64,000 bases of DNA. Origin: Saxidomus purpurata. Its lineage: Eukaryota > Mollusca > Bivalvia > Venerida > Veneridae. Both the position numbers and the translations under genes were made by a program. Below the pieces are notes generated by a model that saw nothing but the letters and a program-made list of their open reading frames with translations, did not search any database and was not told where the DNA came from. The DNA is taken from positions 34,610,257-34,674,256 of the forward strand of contig JAFMSR010000008.1 in NCBI GenBank assembly GCA_022818135.1. Reading direction: 5' to 3'. The first letter of the stretch is position 1. Each line of letters starts with the position of its first letter. Shown piece after piece: positions 1-11,624 of this stretch.

Positions 1-1101
1 CTGGATTACAGCTTGACGTGCAATGTGATTATCGATAAACATAACAACAAAAAATCGTTCATTCAGATTAATTCCAAATTAATCTTCTTTAAGGTGATTA
101 ATGCGTGCACTTATACTACATTTATATTAGTTTATTTTATAAAATTATGATTGCCATTTTGTTTAAATTTGATTTAAAGCTTTTAATAAAGGTATCATTG
201 TGTGTAGGTATAGAGATACAGCAAACCATTGTACATGCTATATCATTTATCGGGTGAAAGTTCCCACCCATTAAAGCCATTTATTAATGTCTAATATGTT
301 CACATACTTTAAAGTCTTAACGTTATGGATTAAAACGAGATTTATACAGTACATACTCGTGTACAATGTGGCAGCATACATATCTAAAGTATACATGATA
401 TACGTTATTTATCATGTCGTTTGCAGAATTCATACAATTGTTGTCTACAAAAACAATCATTGTGACAAAATCGCCTGTTGAGAAACGAACTAAATATAGT
501 TTCTAAGGGACTCTATCCCTGTTTTATTTACTTTCGGTCAAATTAGGCACATACATTCCTTACAAGCAAAATACATTAACACTCACTTTCTTCATAAAGA
601 AATACATGCTTATAAATATATAATTCATAAATTGTAAAGAAACTTGCGAGAAAAACACCATAAAACAGAATGAAGAAGCAGAATTCACCAAACACATGAA
701 CATGACAAGACAACAGTAATGGTGACGGTTCACTGATAATACAGTGAAAATTTACAGTAAATAGTCACAAACAGATTCAAATATCAATTCAAAATTTTGT
801 AAACGTTTTGTTCCTCTTCATTCTAGTTAAATTACATTTAGTTTCAGACAATCCAGCAACAAAATATGACACTGTCGTAACTATCCCTGTACTAATATCT
901 ATCCCAAGATGATCAAAACGATGGACTTATTAAAATAGGGCCAAATGACAGACGGCAAAATATAGTCGTGTCTGTGGAGGATGTGAGGCACGAAAATTGA
1001 AGTATAATAAAGGTACAGCATAAACTGTTAACATATTACACATGTTCTTTGTTTGCATATGTCATTCGTTTGTGTCTTAATCTACATTTTGTCACTGCGT
1101 C
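1..1101. other. 3' flank of gene A, no coding signal
   Basis: AT-rich sequence with no supported exon on either strand; the only open frame of note (287-481, plus) is short, low-complexity and unsupported. It probably holds the 3' UTR of gene A, which ends on the minus strand at 1102. A minus-strand AATAAA (read as TTTATT at 523-528) is one possible polyadenylation signal, but it lies far from the stop and is unproven. Confidence 0.4.
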
Positions 1102-4100
1102 CTACACGGCCGCTTTTACATCTTCCTCTTGATACGGTTGATACGTAAAGTTCGGATCATCTTGATCATACATATCTGTATTATATTCTTCTAACTTAAT
1201 GTCACTTTTAGTTACTTCTTTATGGAATGGTAAAACAGGAGTTTCTATCCGTTCTTTAGCTATAGAACCAGGGAGTGATAGCTGGTCAATATCTTCATAA
1301 TTGTTAATATCAGATATCATAACTGGAGTCATAGGGATTGGTGAAAAATCTGTTTGAGTACCTCCTTCAAAGAATTCAGGTACTGGAGTAGTTTCTTTGT
1401 TATTAACCTTCTTCTTTTTATCTAGTATTTCACGTTTCTTTAACCTGCTAACCTGGGTGGAAGGCGTTCGGGGGACACGCTTATGTCCACTCCTAGAGAG
1501 TGTTGTACTACTGCGTTGAATATTGCCTGACTTCGGAGGGTCGTATCTCGAATACATACGCTTTACGTGTGACGGTGGGCGTGCAGGTATGGGTTGTTGT
1601 AATTCCCAAAACAATGCCCTACCATACAGAAACTGCAGACTTTCATCAGCTGAACTCAGCAAATCTTTCTCGGACGTTGATGTTGTTTCTGAAATGTACG
1701 TTTTGATATAGAGAGAATGGTGACTAGATACTGACAGAAGATCAATAAAAGATCCTAGTATTATACAACTGAAACAGAACTTTAAAAAATGTTATTTTCT
1801 TACGTTTGATATAATCAAAGTATTTCTTATCCCGGTAAAGTTCCTCTAGTAGCTTCTTCCACCTGTTTTCTGGAAGGCGTTTCTTCAGAGTTTCGAGATC
1901 CATACTCTCCATTCCGTTTGTGTTATCCCCAAAAGCTTCCTTCCAAGCCCGCGGGTTATCTTTTCTGTGAATACGGGCGAGTGGCGCCATTGAGGCCATA
2001 TTGGAATTGTTTCTTGTCAATGGTTGGGTGAATTCTTCTTCTTCAGGTTTCTGCCTAGATTTAGGTGGCATGTACCTCGTGTTGGGAGGCATACCTGGTG
2101 TTCGCGGGTTCGATCCTAGAGAGAACCGATCTTTCGGTCGCTGTAATATAGATTTAACAATGCTTTAATTAGCCACTAATATCTTAATTTTATACCATGC
2201 CATATCTCTCAATGAGATTATGGTCTTAGTATAACAATGACAGCAAGCGACACAATTTAACAACACTTCTGTGATTACACTTGAGAGCTAGCAGATGTTC
2301 ATACAGTTGACACAGTTTTGAGTATGAAATATTTTACCAAAGATAATCTGGATGATAACGAGCAAAATATATTATAGAAAGGTCTAATAAAATGCCAACA
2401 GATTTTTAATTGGAGACATTCTGTGTTCCGCCAGTTCCAAGATAGGAAAAGAACCGGCAAACCTACTCCATACGTCTTACCGTGTAACCTATGTCGGAGT
2501 GGTGGGATGGAGGGCATTGGAGATATAGTGTTTGCCCTTGCATTGCGTAATCGTCGGATCATTGCTGACCATGGTCTTGATCTTGGTCTAAGTTTAGGTG
2601 GCGCACTCCATGCTGGCTTCTTCTTTTTAGTTACAGATGTAGGTCGAAACAAAACAATTCTCCTGACAAAAGGAGTTTTTCCGTATGGTATATATCTAGA
2701 AACAACAAGTTTCTTTTTCTTCTGGGCTCTTTTATCATTTTTCTTCTGAAAGTGTGTAAATACTTCTGAGAATCATACTCTTAACTGAATGCTTCTGTTT
2801 CTATTGCTTCTTGGATATACTTCTGAAATTTTTCTGCTTTAATACATGCCAAAACGTTGTTTTTAAATTTATTTGATTTACTTGCTTTTCCCGCCTTTTA
2901 GTGAATACAGAAGTATTTCCAAAAATTACTGCTTACTGCAAGTAATGACCACAGAGCATTCAGTGTATCAGGTGTTTTCCTTTTTACAGAATTAAATGAC
3001 TTACTTTTCGTTTATCCTTTTTATCTGCTTTAAGGTTAGGTAAAATAAGACGTGGTTCTTTGGTTTCATCGTCTGACAAATCATCAACTGCGTTTTCATT
3101 ATCAGCAATATCACTTAGTGTTTCAACGTCTTCCAATTTCTATAAAAATATTAATAATACCAACTGAATTAAAAGGTAAACGTTGCAGTCTGAATGCTCT
3201 GTGGTTGCTATAACACTACTGTATAAATTAAACTTTACATACAGTTACAATGTAGCTGGACCTTCAAGCTGCAAGAATCCAATTAAACTTCAATTGAGCT
3301 TGCAAAGACAGAGCACTCATAAAAGTGAAAGAAATTAGTAAACATAGTAATGCATTCAAGTACCAATTATCCTGCTGGTTTTATCTTCAAGCAAGGTTTT
3401 TACAAGGCGTCAATGTGTTTGAGCCTCAAACATGGTGTGGACTTTAAAAAAAGCTACACTTGTGTTAAACCAGAGGAACTGTTTTGTTAAAACAAATGTT
3501 CAATTCATTTCAAATTTTATCGACACTTGTAGAGATTAAAAACCGGACAGGCAATTGTCGACGTACTTACTGGACTGAGTGACATCATATTACAAACCGG
3601 GCTAGCAATTACAGACGTACTAACAAGACTGAATGACAGCACATTGCAAACCTCAAGCCTCCAAAAGGGACCATGACCAGTACTAATAAGGTCTCAGCAA
3701 AAGCATTAAAAGGGCTACGATAATTTCTGCTACATTTTACTTTATGTATATATGTACATTGTATAATCATACTATAGTAAATACGCCTTAACTTTGTTGT
3801 ATTAAGTTTGTTTTATTAAAATAAAGTCATGACATATCAAGAATAACTCTTTTTAAGTATTGAAAACAAAATTTAAAGACGTTACCTTTGCCTTCTTTGA
3901 ATCTGCTTTGTCACCGCCAACGTTCTTTGTTTCTTCATCAGCAAACCTTGTCTTCCTCTTATTTTCTCCAGTCTGTTTGTCAGCCTCTTCTACTTGTATC
4001 ACAATATCCTTTGTTTGTGTAGCCCTTCCACCTTCCGTCCCATCTGGTGTGTCCGCCAGAGCTGAAAAGAAAGATTCATTTTCAGATTCTTTTTTGACCT

Positions 4101-7100
4101 TATGTATCCCATACATAAAACACATTCCGTGGAAATATAATAGTAATAGCTTCGAGTAACAGTTACAGTGAATAGCTATTACTCTTTCTTGCTTATCAGC
4201 TTTACAAACTTAAACCTAAGATTGAGACATTATTTACATAGTCATTTGAAACAACTGATTTGAAATAACCACGTACGTTTAGCCCTTGGTCGAAACTTTA
4301 ACTTTGCTAAAGCTAGAGCTCTCATGGGTCTCTTTCGTCCCTTTGCCATATCTTTTATCCTGTCTGAGAAAACTTTGTTCGTCTTTTCTGCTGCCCTGAA
4401 TTCATCCTTATTGTCTCTTCTTTTCCTCTTGTCAGCAAACATGGATGCTTCAAGCTAGAATTGATTGTAAATGGTTATTGAGCGTTTAAATTGCACGGAC
4501 AAGTTCTTTGCAGGAAAATGAACTATGGCCGTTCTTAAGAGAAAAAAGGGTTGTGTCTTCACATAATATCAATTATACTGTTGATACAATTCTTATGTTT
4601 TGTTAAAATTATTTATTTTAATTATCTATACTATCTAGTCAATCAATTACATATATTGTTTCGGCTCATCATTTCAGGTTATATTGGATTTCAATGACAC
4701 ATACCGCGGTTTGACGCTGCTCTTCGTCCATATACAGCTGACCCTCGTTGTAGCCCTGAAACAGTTAAAATCTACGTTATCAAACTGCTCAGTTCTTTTA
4801 TAGCTGTTGGAGCAAATGCTAAATATTTTTAATAAGGACTCATCAATATTTATTGTATGACTTACTTTACTAATACTATCGTTAGTCACATCAAATCAAT
4901 TTGTGCTATTTTTGCAAAAAAACGTATTATGTAAACAATGGTAAATCTATAACTGTTACTAAAAATGCTAAATAACAGTTAAATATTAGTTATGCTACAC
5001 GTGCTCATAACATAAAACACATGCTCACTGATAATTTCGGTGGATATCCGAATCTGTAAACATGGTGTATATGGCCTTCGGTCTTGGTAAATATCGCATT
5101 CCCCGGGCCCATAGATTTGGTTATTCACCTCATCATCAATAATACCTCGATAAAAGGTCGCGGCTTATTTTAATCTGATTGCTTACCTTATTATAAATAG
5201 TATAGCACTTTATCACAGTTTTATCCTTGTTCTGCCTATAGAAGAAAATGGTGGCTTATTTTTAGTCAGGCTTATTTTTAGGTTAATTTCCACTGCAAGA
5301 AATTGGTTGCTTACTTTAAAGACCGGCTTATTATCAAGACATTATGCTTTTTGTGTAAACTATCTAATGTGACAACCAGCCAAAGAGTTCCTACGAAAAG
5401 CTGTAGCTTACCTCAAGACCCTCCAAGTCCATCATATCTTTCCTCTGTGACTTTTTAATAAGACCATTCTTCATGTTGTCCGGAGAGTACATCAGACGGT
5501 CAAGGTCATACCGGGCCTCGTCAGGGAGACCAAGCCGCATGTTGGGAGATAGCGCGTCTGGATCAACCTGTGAACGAGTGGAGGGTTTTGTGCATAGCTT
5601 TGTTACTGCATATTATGCTCGATTTCAGTTAAAATTAACTCTCGCAAAAAGACCTTTGATCAAATTCTAAATTTTAAAAATACTTTTATACTTCAGACTT
5701 TCTGAAACAATTGTCCTTTTCTGACAAGTGCAAGTTCCACCCTTCACTACTCGTTTACAAAATATTAACAATATAACAATATTTGTCAGAAATAGTAACA
5801 TTTTGTCAGAAATAGTAACATTTTGTCAGAAATAGTAACATTTGCCAAAATGACTCGTATAATATGCGTTTCATTACACGCGACGGATATAGAAAAGAAA
5901 CCTAGAACAAAGTTCTACAGAGATTCTTGTTCATAGCATGAAAGAATGGAATGATAGCTCCATGGAATTCAGAACATTTGATATGAAAATTTTTGAACAG
6001 CATTATAAAAATTACGTCAATAACAAACTGACATCAAAATATATCTTACACATGAACCTACTACGAATGTTTTGTGAGTGTCTATCTTTGAGTCAGCTTT
6101 TACATGGACTTTATGTACAGCTGCTTTCTACCCAACAGCTTCAAGTCCATCCATTATGCTAAAATCTTCCAAATATAACTGCATCACCCAGCCCATAATG
6201 CATCACCCAGCCCATAATGCATCACCCAGCACATAATGCATCACCCAGCCCATAATGCATCACCCAGCACATAATGCATCACCCAGCCACTAATGCATCA
6301 CCCAGCCCATAATGCATCACCCAGCCCATAATGCACTTGTAAACAAAAATAATTTGTAGTATGAAAAAACTTACGATACAATAAACTTTGTATATAACGA
6401 CTCCGGATATAGCGAAAATCCTGATAAAAGAAAACACGTTTTCTTGGCCTGATTTCGTTTTTTTTTTCTTAATTAGATATAGATATGCTATATGGATATA
6501 TCATATTTCTGATATAATGAACAAGTTTAAATGTTCCCAAGGAGTTTGTTATATATGGAATTTACTGTGTCCTGTTTGTATAAATAAAACGTATAAGGTA
6601 ACCTTTCTGTTTGCAGCCTCCCATTCTGCTTGTCTTTTTTTCTTTCTTTTCTGATAGAAGTAGTATATTACACCAGCTATAATGAGCGCCACTATCAGGA
6701 AACAGATGATTACAATGGCTGCTATAACACCAGCAGATAGCGTTGATGTTTCATCGTAAGCTGTAAACACGAGTCATATCTATATACAAGTAACTCAATT
6801 TTATCATAAAAGGAAGCGCTGATCCACGTCTATATACAAGTTACTCAATTTTATTGTAAAAATGCATAAAAGATTGCACCGTAGCCCCAACAATTTACGT
6901 TGCAGTATAGTATATGACATCAGCTATGATGAGTGGCACCGGAAACAGATGGTTACACTGAGTGCTATAACACCAGCACATAGCCTTATATTGTACCTTA
7001 TAAGCAAGCTGTGGTTACAGATAATCAACCAATATCATAATTAAACTTTATACAACAATCGCGAGTACATAGACCATTATATACATTGCAAATGATTAAA

Positions 7101-10100
7101 ACAATGAGTTACATATCGAATTTTCATTTTAGTGGGTTATACAATGTCATATTGTTACAGATATTTGTTTCAAAGGCAAAAGTGTCAAAGTGAAAGCACT
7201 TATAATGGAAACAGAACACTTTACTTACCACACAACACTGAAACAGTTAAAAAAACAAATATAAAATAATGATATCAGACAATGTATGTTTTGACACAAC
7301 GTTTCTTTCATATCTGCACGAGATGAAACGTGCTATGACAAAATCAATTATGTTTAATATCTTCGACACCATGGTAAAACACAATTTTTTACATACATGT
7401 AGCTTAGTATGATGTCTTTATTCTTATATTTGCGTCAGAATCGCTTGTTTGGCAACTGCAGGAAACATTCTAGTAAAAAAAAGAAATAATGCACACTTGC
7501 ATATTTAAGTTCAAAATGTAAATTATTGTTCTGCATAATATATACATAAATAGATAAAAAAAAATATTGTCATAACAATATTCGGGCTGGTTGTGAAATA
7601 TGTAAAACTGGTATTACCTGATGACGTCATGACCAGTGCTGCACCAGGAGACGCTACGTAAGTTTCATTCATCGAAGCAGGACAATCGCCCGGATATTGC
7701 GTGGCGTAAACTGTTCCATAGCCCTTTGCTTGCTGAATATAAAGTACATAAAAATATGGTTGGATTGGCGCATCGAACACAAAGTTTCAATAAATTTCAG
7801 GACGTTTTTTTTGTTCTCGTGAATAGAATCTAGTAAAGATTTCCTCTTTGTCGTACAAAAATTAGAGAAGTGAAGCAAACATGAGTGAACGGCGCGTGCA
7901 TACAGCACGTGAAATGTGTTCTATGAGTGCTAAATCTATTATATCCCTTACATAAGAAATATGAACAGTGGAATGAACTGTCATACTTACGTAGCAAGTG
8001 AATCTATAAGTCGTACTTTCATCAGTGCTGGTATCCAAGTTATATACATGAATCGTGTACACGCTACTTGATGATGATGAATACACGCAATTTGTTATCC
8101 CACCAGCTGCAAAAGAACATGGAAAAATGTTTTAGAAATCTACTTTATTACGTAACAATAAAATTATATTTAAAACTTTTTCAGGTATTCCAATACTATT
8201 GCTAGAATGACATTGCGCCTACATGTATACGTTTTAGGCCGGCGGGACATTTTGCCTGTTGCTTAAGTCCCAGCAAATAGATAAAAACTAGATATTTTAT
8301 CACGAAAACAACACGTCTCCCACCTCCACGGCGGGAAATCAGATGATCAAAATAATTCCTAATCAAAAGAAGACCAATGAAAAATGTTAGAAAATAATGA
8401 AAGCCGTTTACCTATAAATGTAAAATGTACAGCCTTTCATATGGCAACATATAAGTATTCTAGAACTAAGCAGGTCTCATTCACAGTCACATTTTGATTA
8501 TTCTGAATACTTTAGAAATACATTATTTCAGTTTCTTGACGTGTTTAGCACAATCGGTGCCTGTGACTGTGATAGAGACCTGTGTATAGTTCTAGAATGT
8601 TTTATGTTGCCATACGATAGGCTATATTTTACAGATAAACGGCTTTCATATTTTTTCAATCATTTTTCAAAGATTAACTTTTGTTTAGAGAATATTTTGA
8701 TCATGTCATTCCTCATCGTGACCTCTCAGGTCACAAAACAATCCAGCAAAGAGCATATTTTATTATGTACATCTAGATTTCATACTGATGCTTGCTGCAA
8801 AGTTTTATGAAAATCTAGCAAGGGATAAATGAATGGTAATGTCCACATAGATCGCCGCTTTGTCGATCTCGCAGGAGTGATGTGCCGGATGTACCAGTTT
8901 TTACCATGGCGGTGAGTCAAATGGCTTGCCGGCTGCCGGCGAGTTACCGGAAAACAGCGGGTATTACTAACAGCCCCATTATCGAGCGCCTATTATATAT
9001 CTAAAAATCTATGTCTCTAAAACAAGCAAACCTGAATATGCTTGAATCTGTGTACATTGCGTGTAGTCCCAAGTCATTGTGACCTTGTCATTGCAAACAG
9101 TCACCAGTGAATCATTACACAAATTACCCGTGCCCGTATCGTACGTGTATGCGAAATTACCGAGGAATGGTATACCACAAGTACTTTTAACTGTGTCAAT
9201 TGTACCTGAAAATAAAACGTTTTTCAAAAACGTTCAAATCACATCATATCTCGTTAAAATGAGTTTTAGAGCTCAAATATTTCATTCAAAAGACATTTTG
9301 TATCATGACACAATTTACCTCTATTAACTGTTTTTAAAAAGTTGAGCAAAGGGAATCAAGCGTCTATTGTGTTTTTGCTTCCTATCTTTCTTGTACCTTA
9401 TAGTAGAGTTACTTGTCTTCTTACTTCTTATATGGTCAAGTCTACTTCTTTAAGTAGGGGTATTTTGCAGCATTGCGATCCGCCGGCAAAAGGTTAACAA
9501 TTTGAATCCTGGTCAGATGACACTGTATTTGTCGCCTGCTTAGGAGTGTTGGTGCATGTATTTGTATAAACACTAGGGACAAATGTATTAACCAAAATGC
9601 CTTTTTACTCAGCACAAAGAAACTGCCATTTTCATCAGCATGCAAAATGTAACTCATTTTTACTCGATGACAAACATCAGCCCCCGGGGGGAAAAAAAAC
9701 AAAAAAAAAAAAAAACCCCCCCCCCCGGGGGGCGGGGGGGTGGGGGGAAAAAAAAAAAATTGATTATTATTAAAGGGACATTATGGGCATTTTACTGCAC
9801 AAAGTGAAGACTTGCCATTTTTCAACAGCAATTTTCGGTTGCTTGGATTAAATGTGTTAACTACTGTAATTGAAGTCTGTCTACAAAAAGGACTAAAACA
9901 ATAATTCCTTTCTTGGCAGTGATCCCTTGTTTATTTTGCCTATTTTGGCAGTGGAAAGGAAGCAACTCTGCACAACTTAAATTGACAACCCCGTCAATCA
10001 CCGCCGGAAAAAGTAGTATTTGGAAAGTTAGTATTTCGTACTGGCTGGAAAAGTTCGTGCTTGTAAAAATTATTTCCTACCTTTTCAAAGGTTGGCATTG

Positions 10101-11624
10101 ATTATCATTGACTATCATTGATAGAATACACCGACTTTAAAAGTTTCATAGAACCATTATCAAGTTTTATACATTTTTAACATTATACAGTCTTGCTCTT
10201 ATTACACATTTCTTGCCCGTGAGCCCCAAAGATCTGTTTTCAAATCTATGCTTGGTTCATGCTTACCAGAAGCTTTGTAGTACTTGTATAGATCCCCTGT
10301 CGACACAGAGCTCACTTGTTGTAGGTCCAGGCATAAGTACGCATAGAAATTCAGACCAAAACGCTTGAAAGACTCCGATCTGAAAAACAGTTTCATTAGA
10401 GATTTAAATTCTTGACTGGCACCGTATGGTATACATGTTATATTCTTGATTTATAGTTCATGTCTTCAAGTTTTTCAATTGCAACCTGTAAGTTTCACAG
10501 CAGCTACTTGGATCCCGCTCCAAACATAAACGTTTTGTCGTATTTGGACTCAAACCTTTTCGTGTAAAATAAAATCTCAAATTTTATTCCATTTTTGATT
10601 GCATTCTATACTGGAAGTATTTTAGCTTCAACGACAATAAGAGTGTTAAAGACGACCGCTACAATTTAGTCTTTTGTTTAACAGCATTCAGAGTTTTCTC
10701 AAATTAGTTTTTTGTAAGGTTAATACCTGATAAGTCAGAATTTAAAATAAAAAAGTTTCGGTCATCAGCCTTATTAATAATATCAATTTAATTTGTTCTT
10801 AATGCTCCTCATGCAAAATAGTTGACTTTTTGGCAAACACCTGAATAAAACTGTGCAAAGTTTACCCATGTACAGAGGGCTGACTAGTTACACAGAGGCG
10901 GAAAAGCCTCGTCATTTTTGACCCACCCTCGTTACATATACTGACAGATGAAATCCAAGTACATTGAAGATTGCTACATAGGACTGATTTCTTGCCCTTG
11001 TCTAACCATCAACGTCATCAACAAACAGTTATTATTCCTGTATGTAGCATAGATACTCACTTTACAACATACTTTCCCGAGTATTCTTCGATGCACGTGA
11101 AATTGTCTGTTGTGAACGTGGATATCTTATACCCGGAGAAAGTGCTATCCGCAAACTGAAGCTCATTTTTTTCACTGCTTATCCACAAACCTCTTATATA
11201 ACTAGGAAATGTACATTGACCTGTTGTAAAGAAATTTGTGAAAAGGACGTCATAATATGTAACAAATATTCATATGCATTTATTATTTAAAGCTATATCG
11301 TCATATATAGAAAATTACAGCTGTGTTGTTTTGACAGAAACACTGGCCAAAAAGTAAAACTATATCTTTCAAACAGCTTTTGTTAGGTATCAAACATTGA
11401 TACCAACACTAGATACGAACAGGCAGAGCGAAATAGGTATCACAGTGTGACAGAAACTGCTGATTATAAAAGAATTTGATACATTTTTCTAAACTAATAA
11501 CGAAGTCAGCATATTTATATAATAATTTTCAAGTAAAAGAAAGTAAATCAAAACTCTTCTTACCGATACATGAGCCTACAAGACAGCCTAGAAAGACAAT
11601 CAGAACGTTGCAAATGTTTGCCAT
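1102..11624 (-). CDS. Gene A: type I single-pass membrane protein, Cys-rich ectodomain, long basic tail
   Basis: Fifteen coding exons (minus): 11624-11564, 11220-11061, 10379-10267, 9205-9032, 8106-7991, 7732-7618, 6760-6603, 5567-5412, 4755-4705, 4454-4277, 4061-3886, 3139-3005, 2745-2467, 2140-1804, 1688-1102. They total 2796 nt (931 aa) with compatible phases at every junction. Residues 1-20 look like a signal peptide (start MANICNVLIVFLGCL). The ectodomain, about residues 21-250, has paired cysteines and N-glycosylation sequons (NFT, NDS, NET). One membrane helix lies near 256-282, followed by a KRKKKR stop-transfer. The tail of about 650 aa is rich in Lys/Arg with acidic patches and no domain I recognise. 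The ectodomain matches gene B exon for exon; from memory it resembles the invertebrate Cys-rich membrane proteins annotated with DUF7042-7045 type domains. The counterpart of B's fourth exon was not found. The donor at 2467 (GTAGGT) was chosen because the stronger GTAAGA 18 nt earlier breaks the frame. Ligand and function are unknown. Confidence 0.8.
5784..5843. repeat. 20-bp tandem repeat, 3 copies
   Basis: Three near-identical units of GTCAGAAATAGTAACATTTT lie in the gene A intron between the exons at 5567 and 6603. Nothing else is visible in this intron apart from the 19-bp array at 6181-6335. Confidence 0.85.
6181..6335. repeat. 19-bp minisatellite, about 8 copies
   Basis: Units of TGCATCACCCAGCCCATAA, with a few substitutions (CCC/CAC), are arranged head to tail in a gene A intron. 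The repeats are directly adjacent with no unique spacers, so this is a minisatellite, not a CRISPR-like array. Confidence 0.9.
6395..6520. repeat. Dispersed repeat fragment ('ccggatatagcg' family)
   Basis: The stretch containing TATATAACGACTCCGGATATAGCG resembles parts of the dispersed repeat at 13345-13530. It lies in a gene A intron upstream (in plus coordinates) of the transmembrane exon. Similarity is short and the boundaries are uncertain. Confidence 0.35.
6772..6873. repeat. Tandem duplication of about 50 bp
   Basis: Two copies of a segment containing CTATATACAAGTAACTCAAT (second copy with GTTACTCAAT) stand side by side between the gene A transmembrane exon and its decayed duplicate at 6895-6985. 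Confidence 0.75.
6895..6985 (-). pseudogene. Decayed duplicate of the gene A transmembrane exon
   Basis: Read on the minus strand this stretch aligns with the membrane-helix part of the gene A exon at 6603-6760: the shared codons read roughly AGVIA...TICF, then PLIIADVIYY against ALIIAGVIYY. A 4-bp deletion in the middle shifts the frame and gives a TAG soon after, and no complete splice pair flanks it. I read it as an exon duplication that has decayed. I judge similarity to be about three bases in four over 85 bp, by eye. Confidence 0.65.
8344..8703. repeat. Long inverted repeat, arms about 145 bp
   Basis: The left arm (8344-8490) and right arm (8563-8703) are imperfect reverse complements separated by a loop of about 72 bp. 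Matching landmarks are ATGATCAAAATA/TATTTTGATCAT at the outer ends, ATGGCAACATA/TATGTTGCCAT in the middle and TCACAGTCAC/GTGACTGTGA at the loop. It sits in the gene A intron between exons 7991-8106 and 9032-9205. It is probably a palindromic non-autonomous transposon; no coding sequence is present. Confidence 0.85.
9440..9770. repeat. Repeat-like intron segment with A/C/G homopolymer block
   Basis: A probable dispersed repeat is followed by runs of A, C and G (about 9686-9760) that look like unresolved or artefactual sequence. Gene A is expected to hold its fourth ectodomain exon in this intron (9206-10266), but no open segment with correct splice sites and phase was found. Confidence 0.5.
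9775..10130 (+). repeat. Dispersed repeat, copy 1 (inverted copy at 22750-23150)
   Basis: It begins with TTAAAGGGACATTATGGGCA and TACTGCACAAAGTG. The reverse complement of 23150-22750 carries the same landmarks in the same order, including AATTTTxGGTTGCT, AAATGTGTTAA and GGCAGTGGAxxGGAAGCA. It lies in a gene A intron. The repeat family was not identified. Confidence 0.7.

Noticed and set aside
6181..6335. Regular short repeats that might suggest a CRISPR array
   Set aside because: Units are contiguous with no unique spacers and the DNA is a eukaryotic intron.
9442..9702. Candidate for the missing fourth ectodomain exon of gene A (minus, after AAGCAG near 9542)
   Set aside because: The frame that resembles B's exon hits a stop within about 14 codons, and the required phase also hits a stop; the segment looks like a dispersed repeat.
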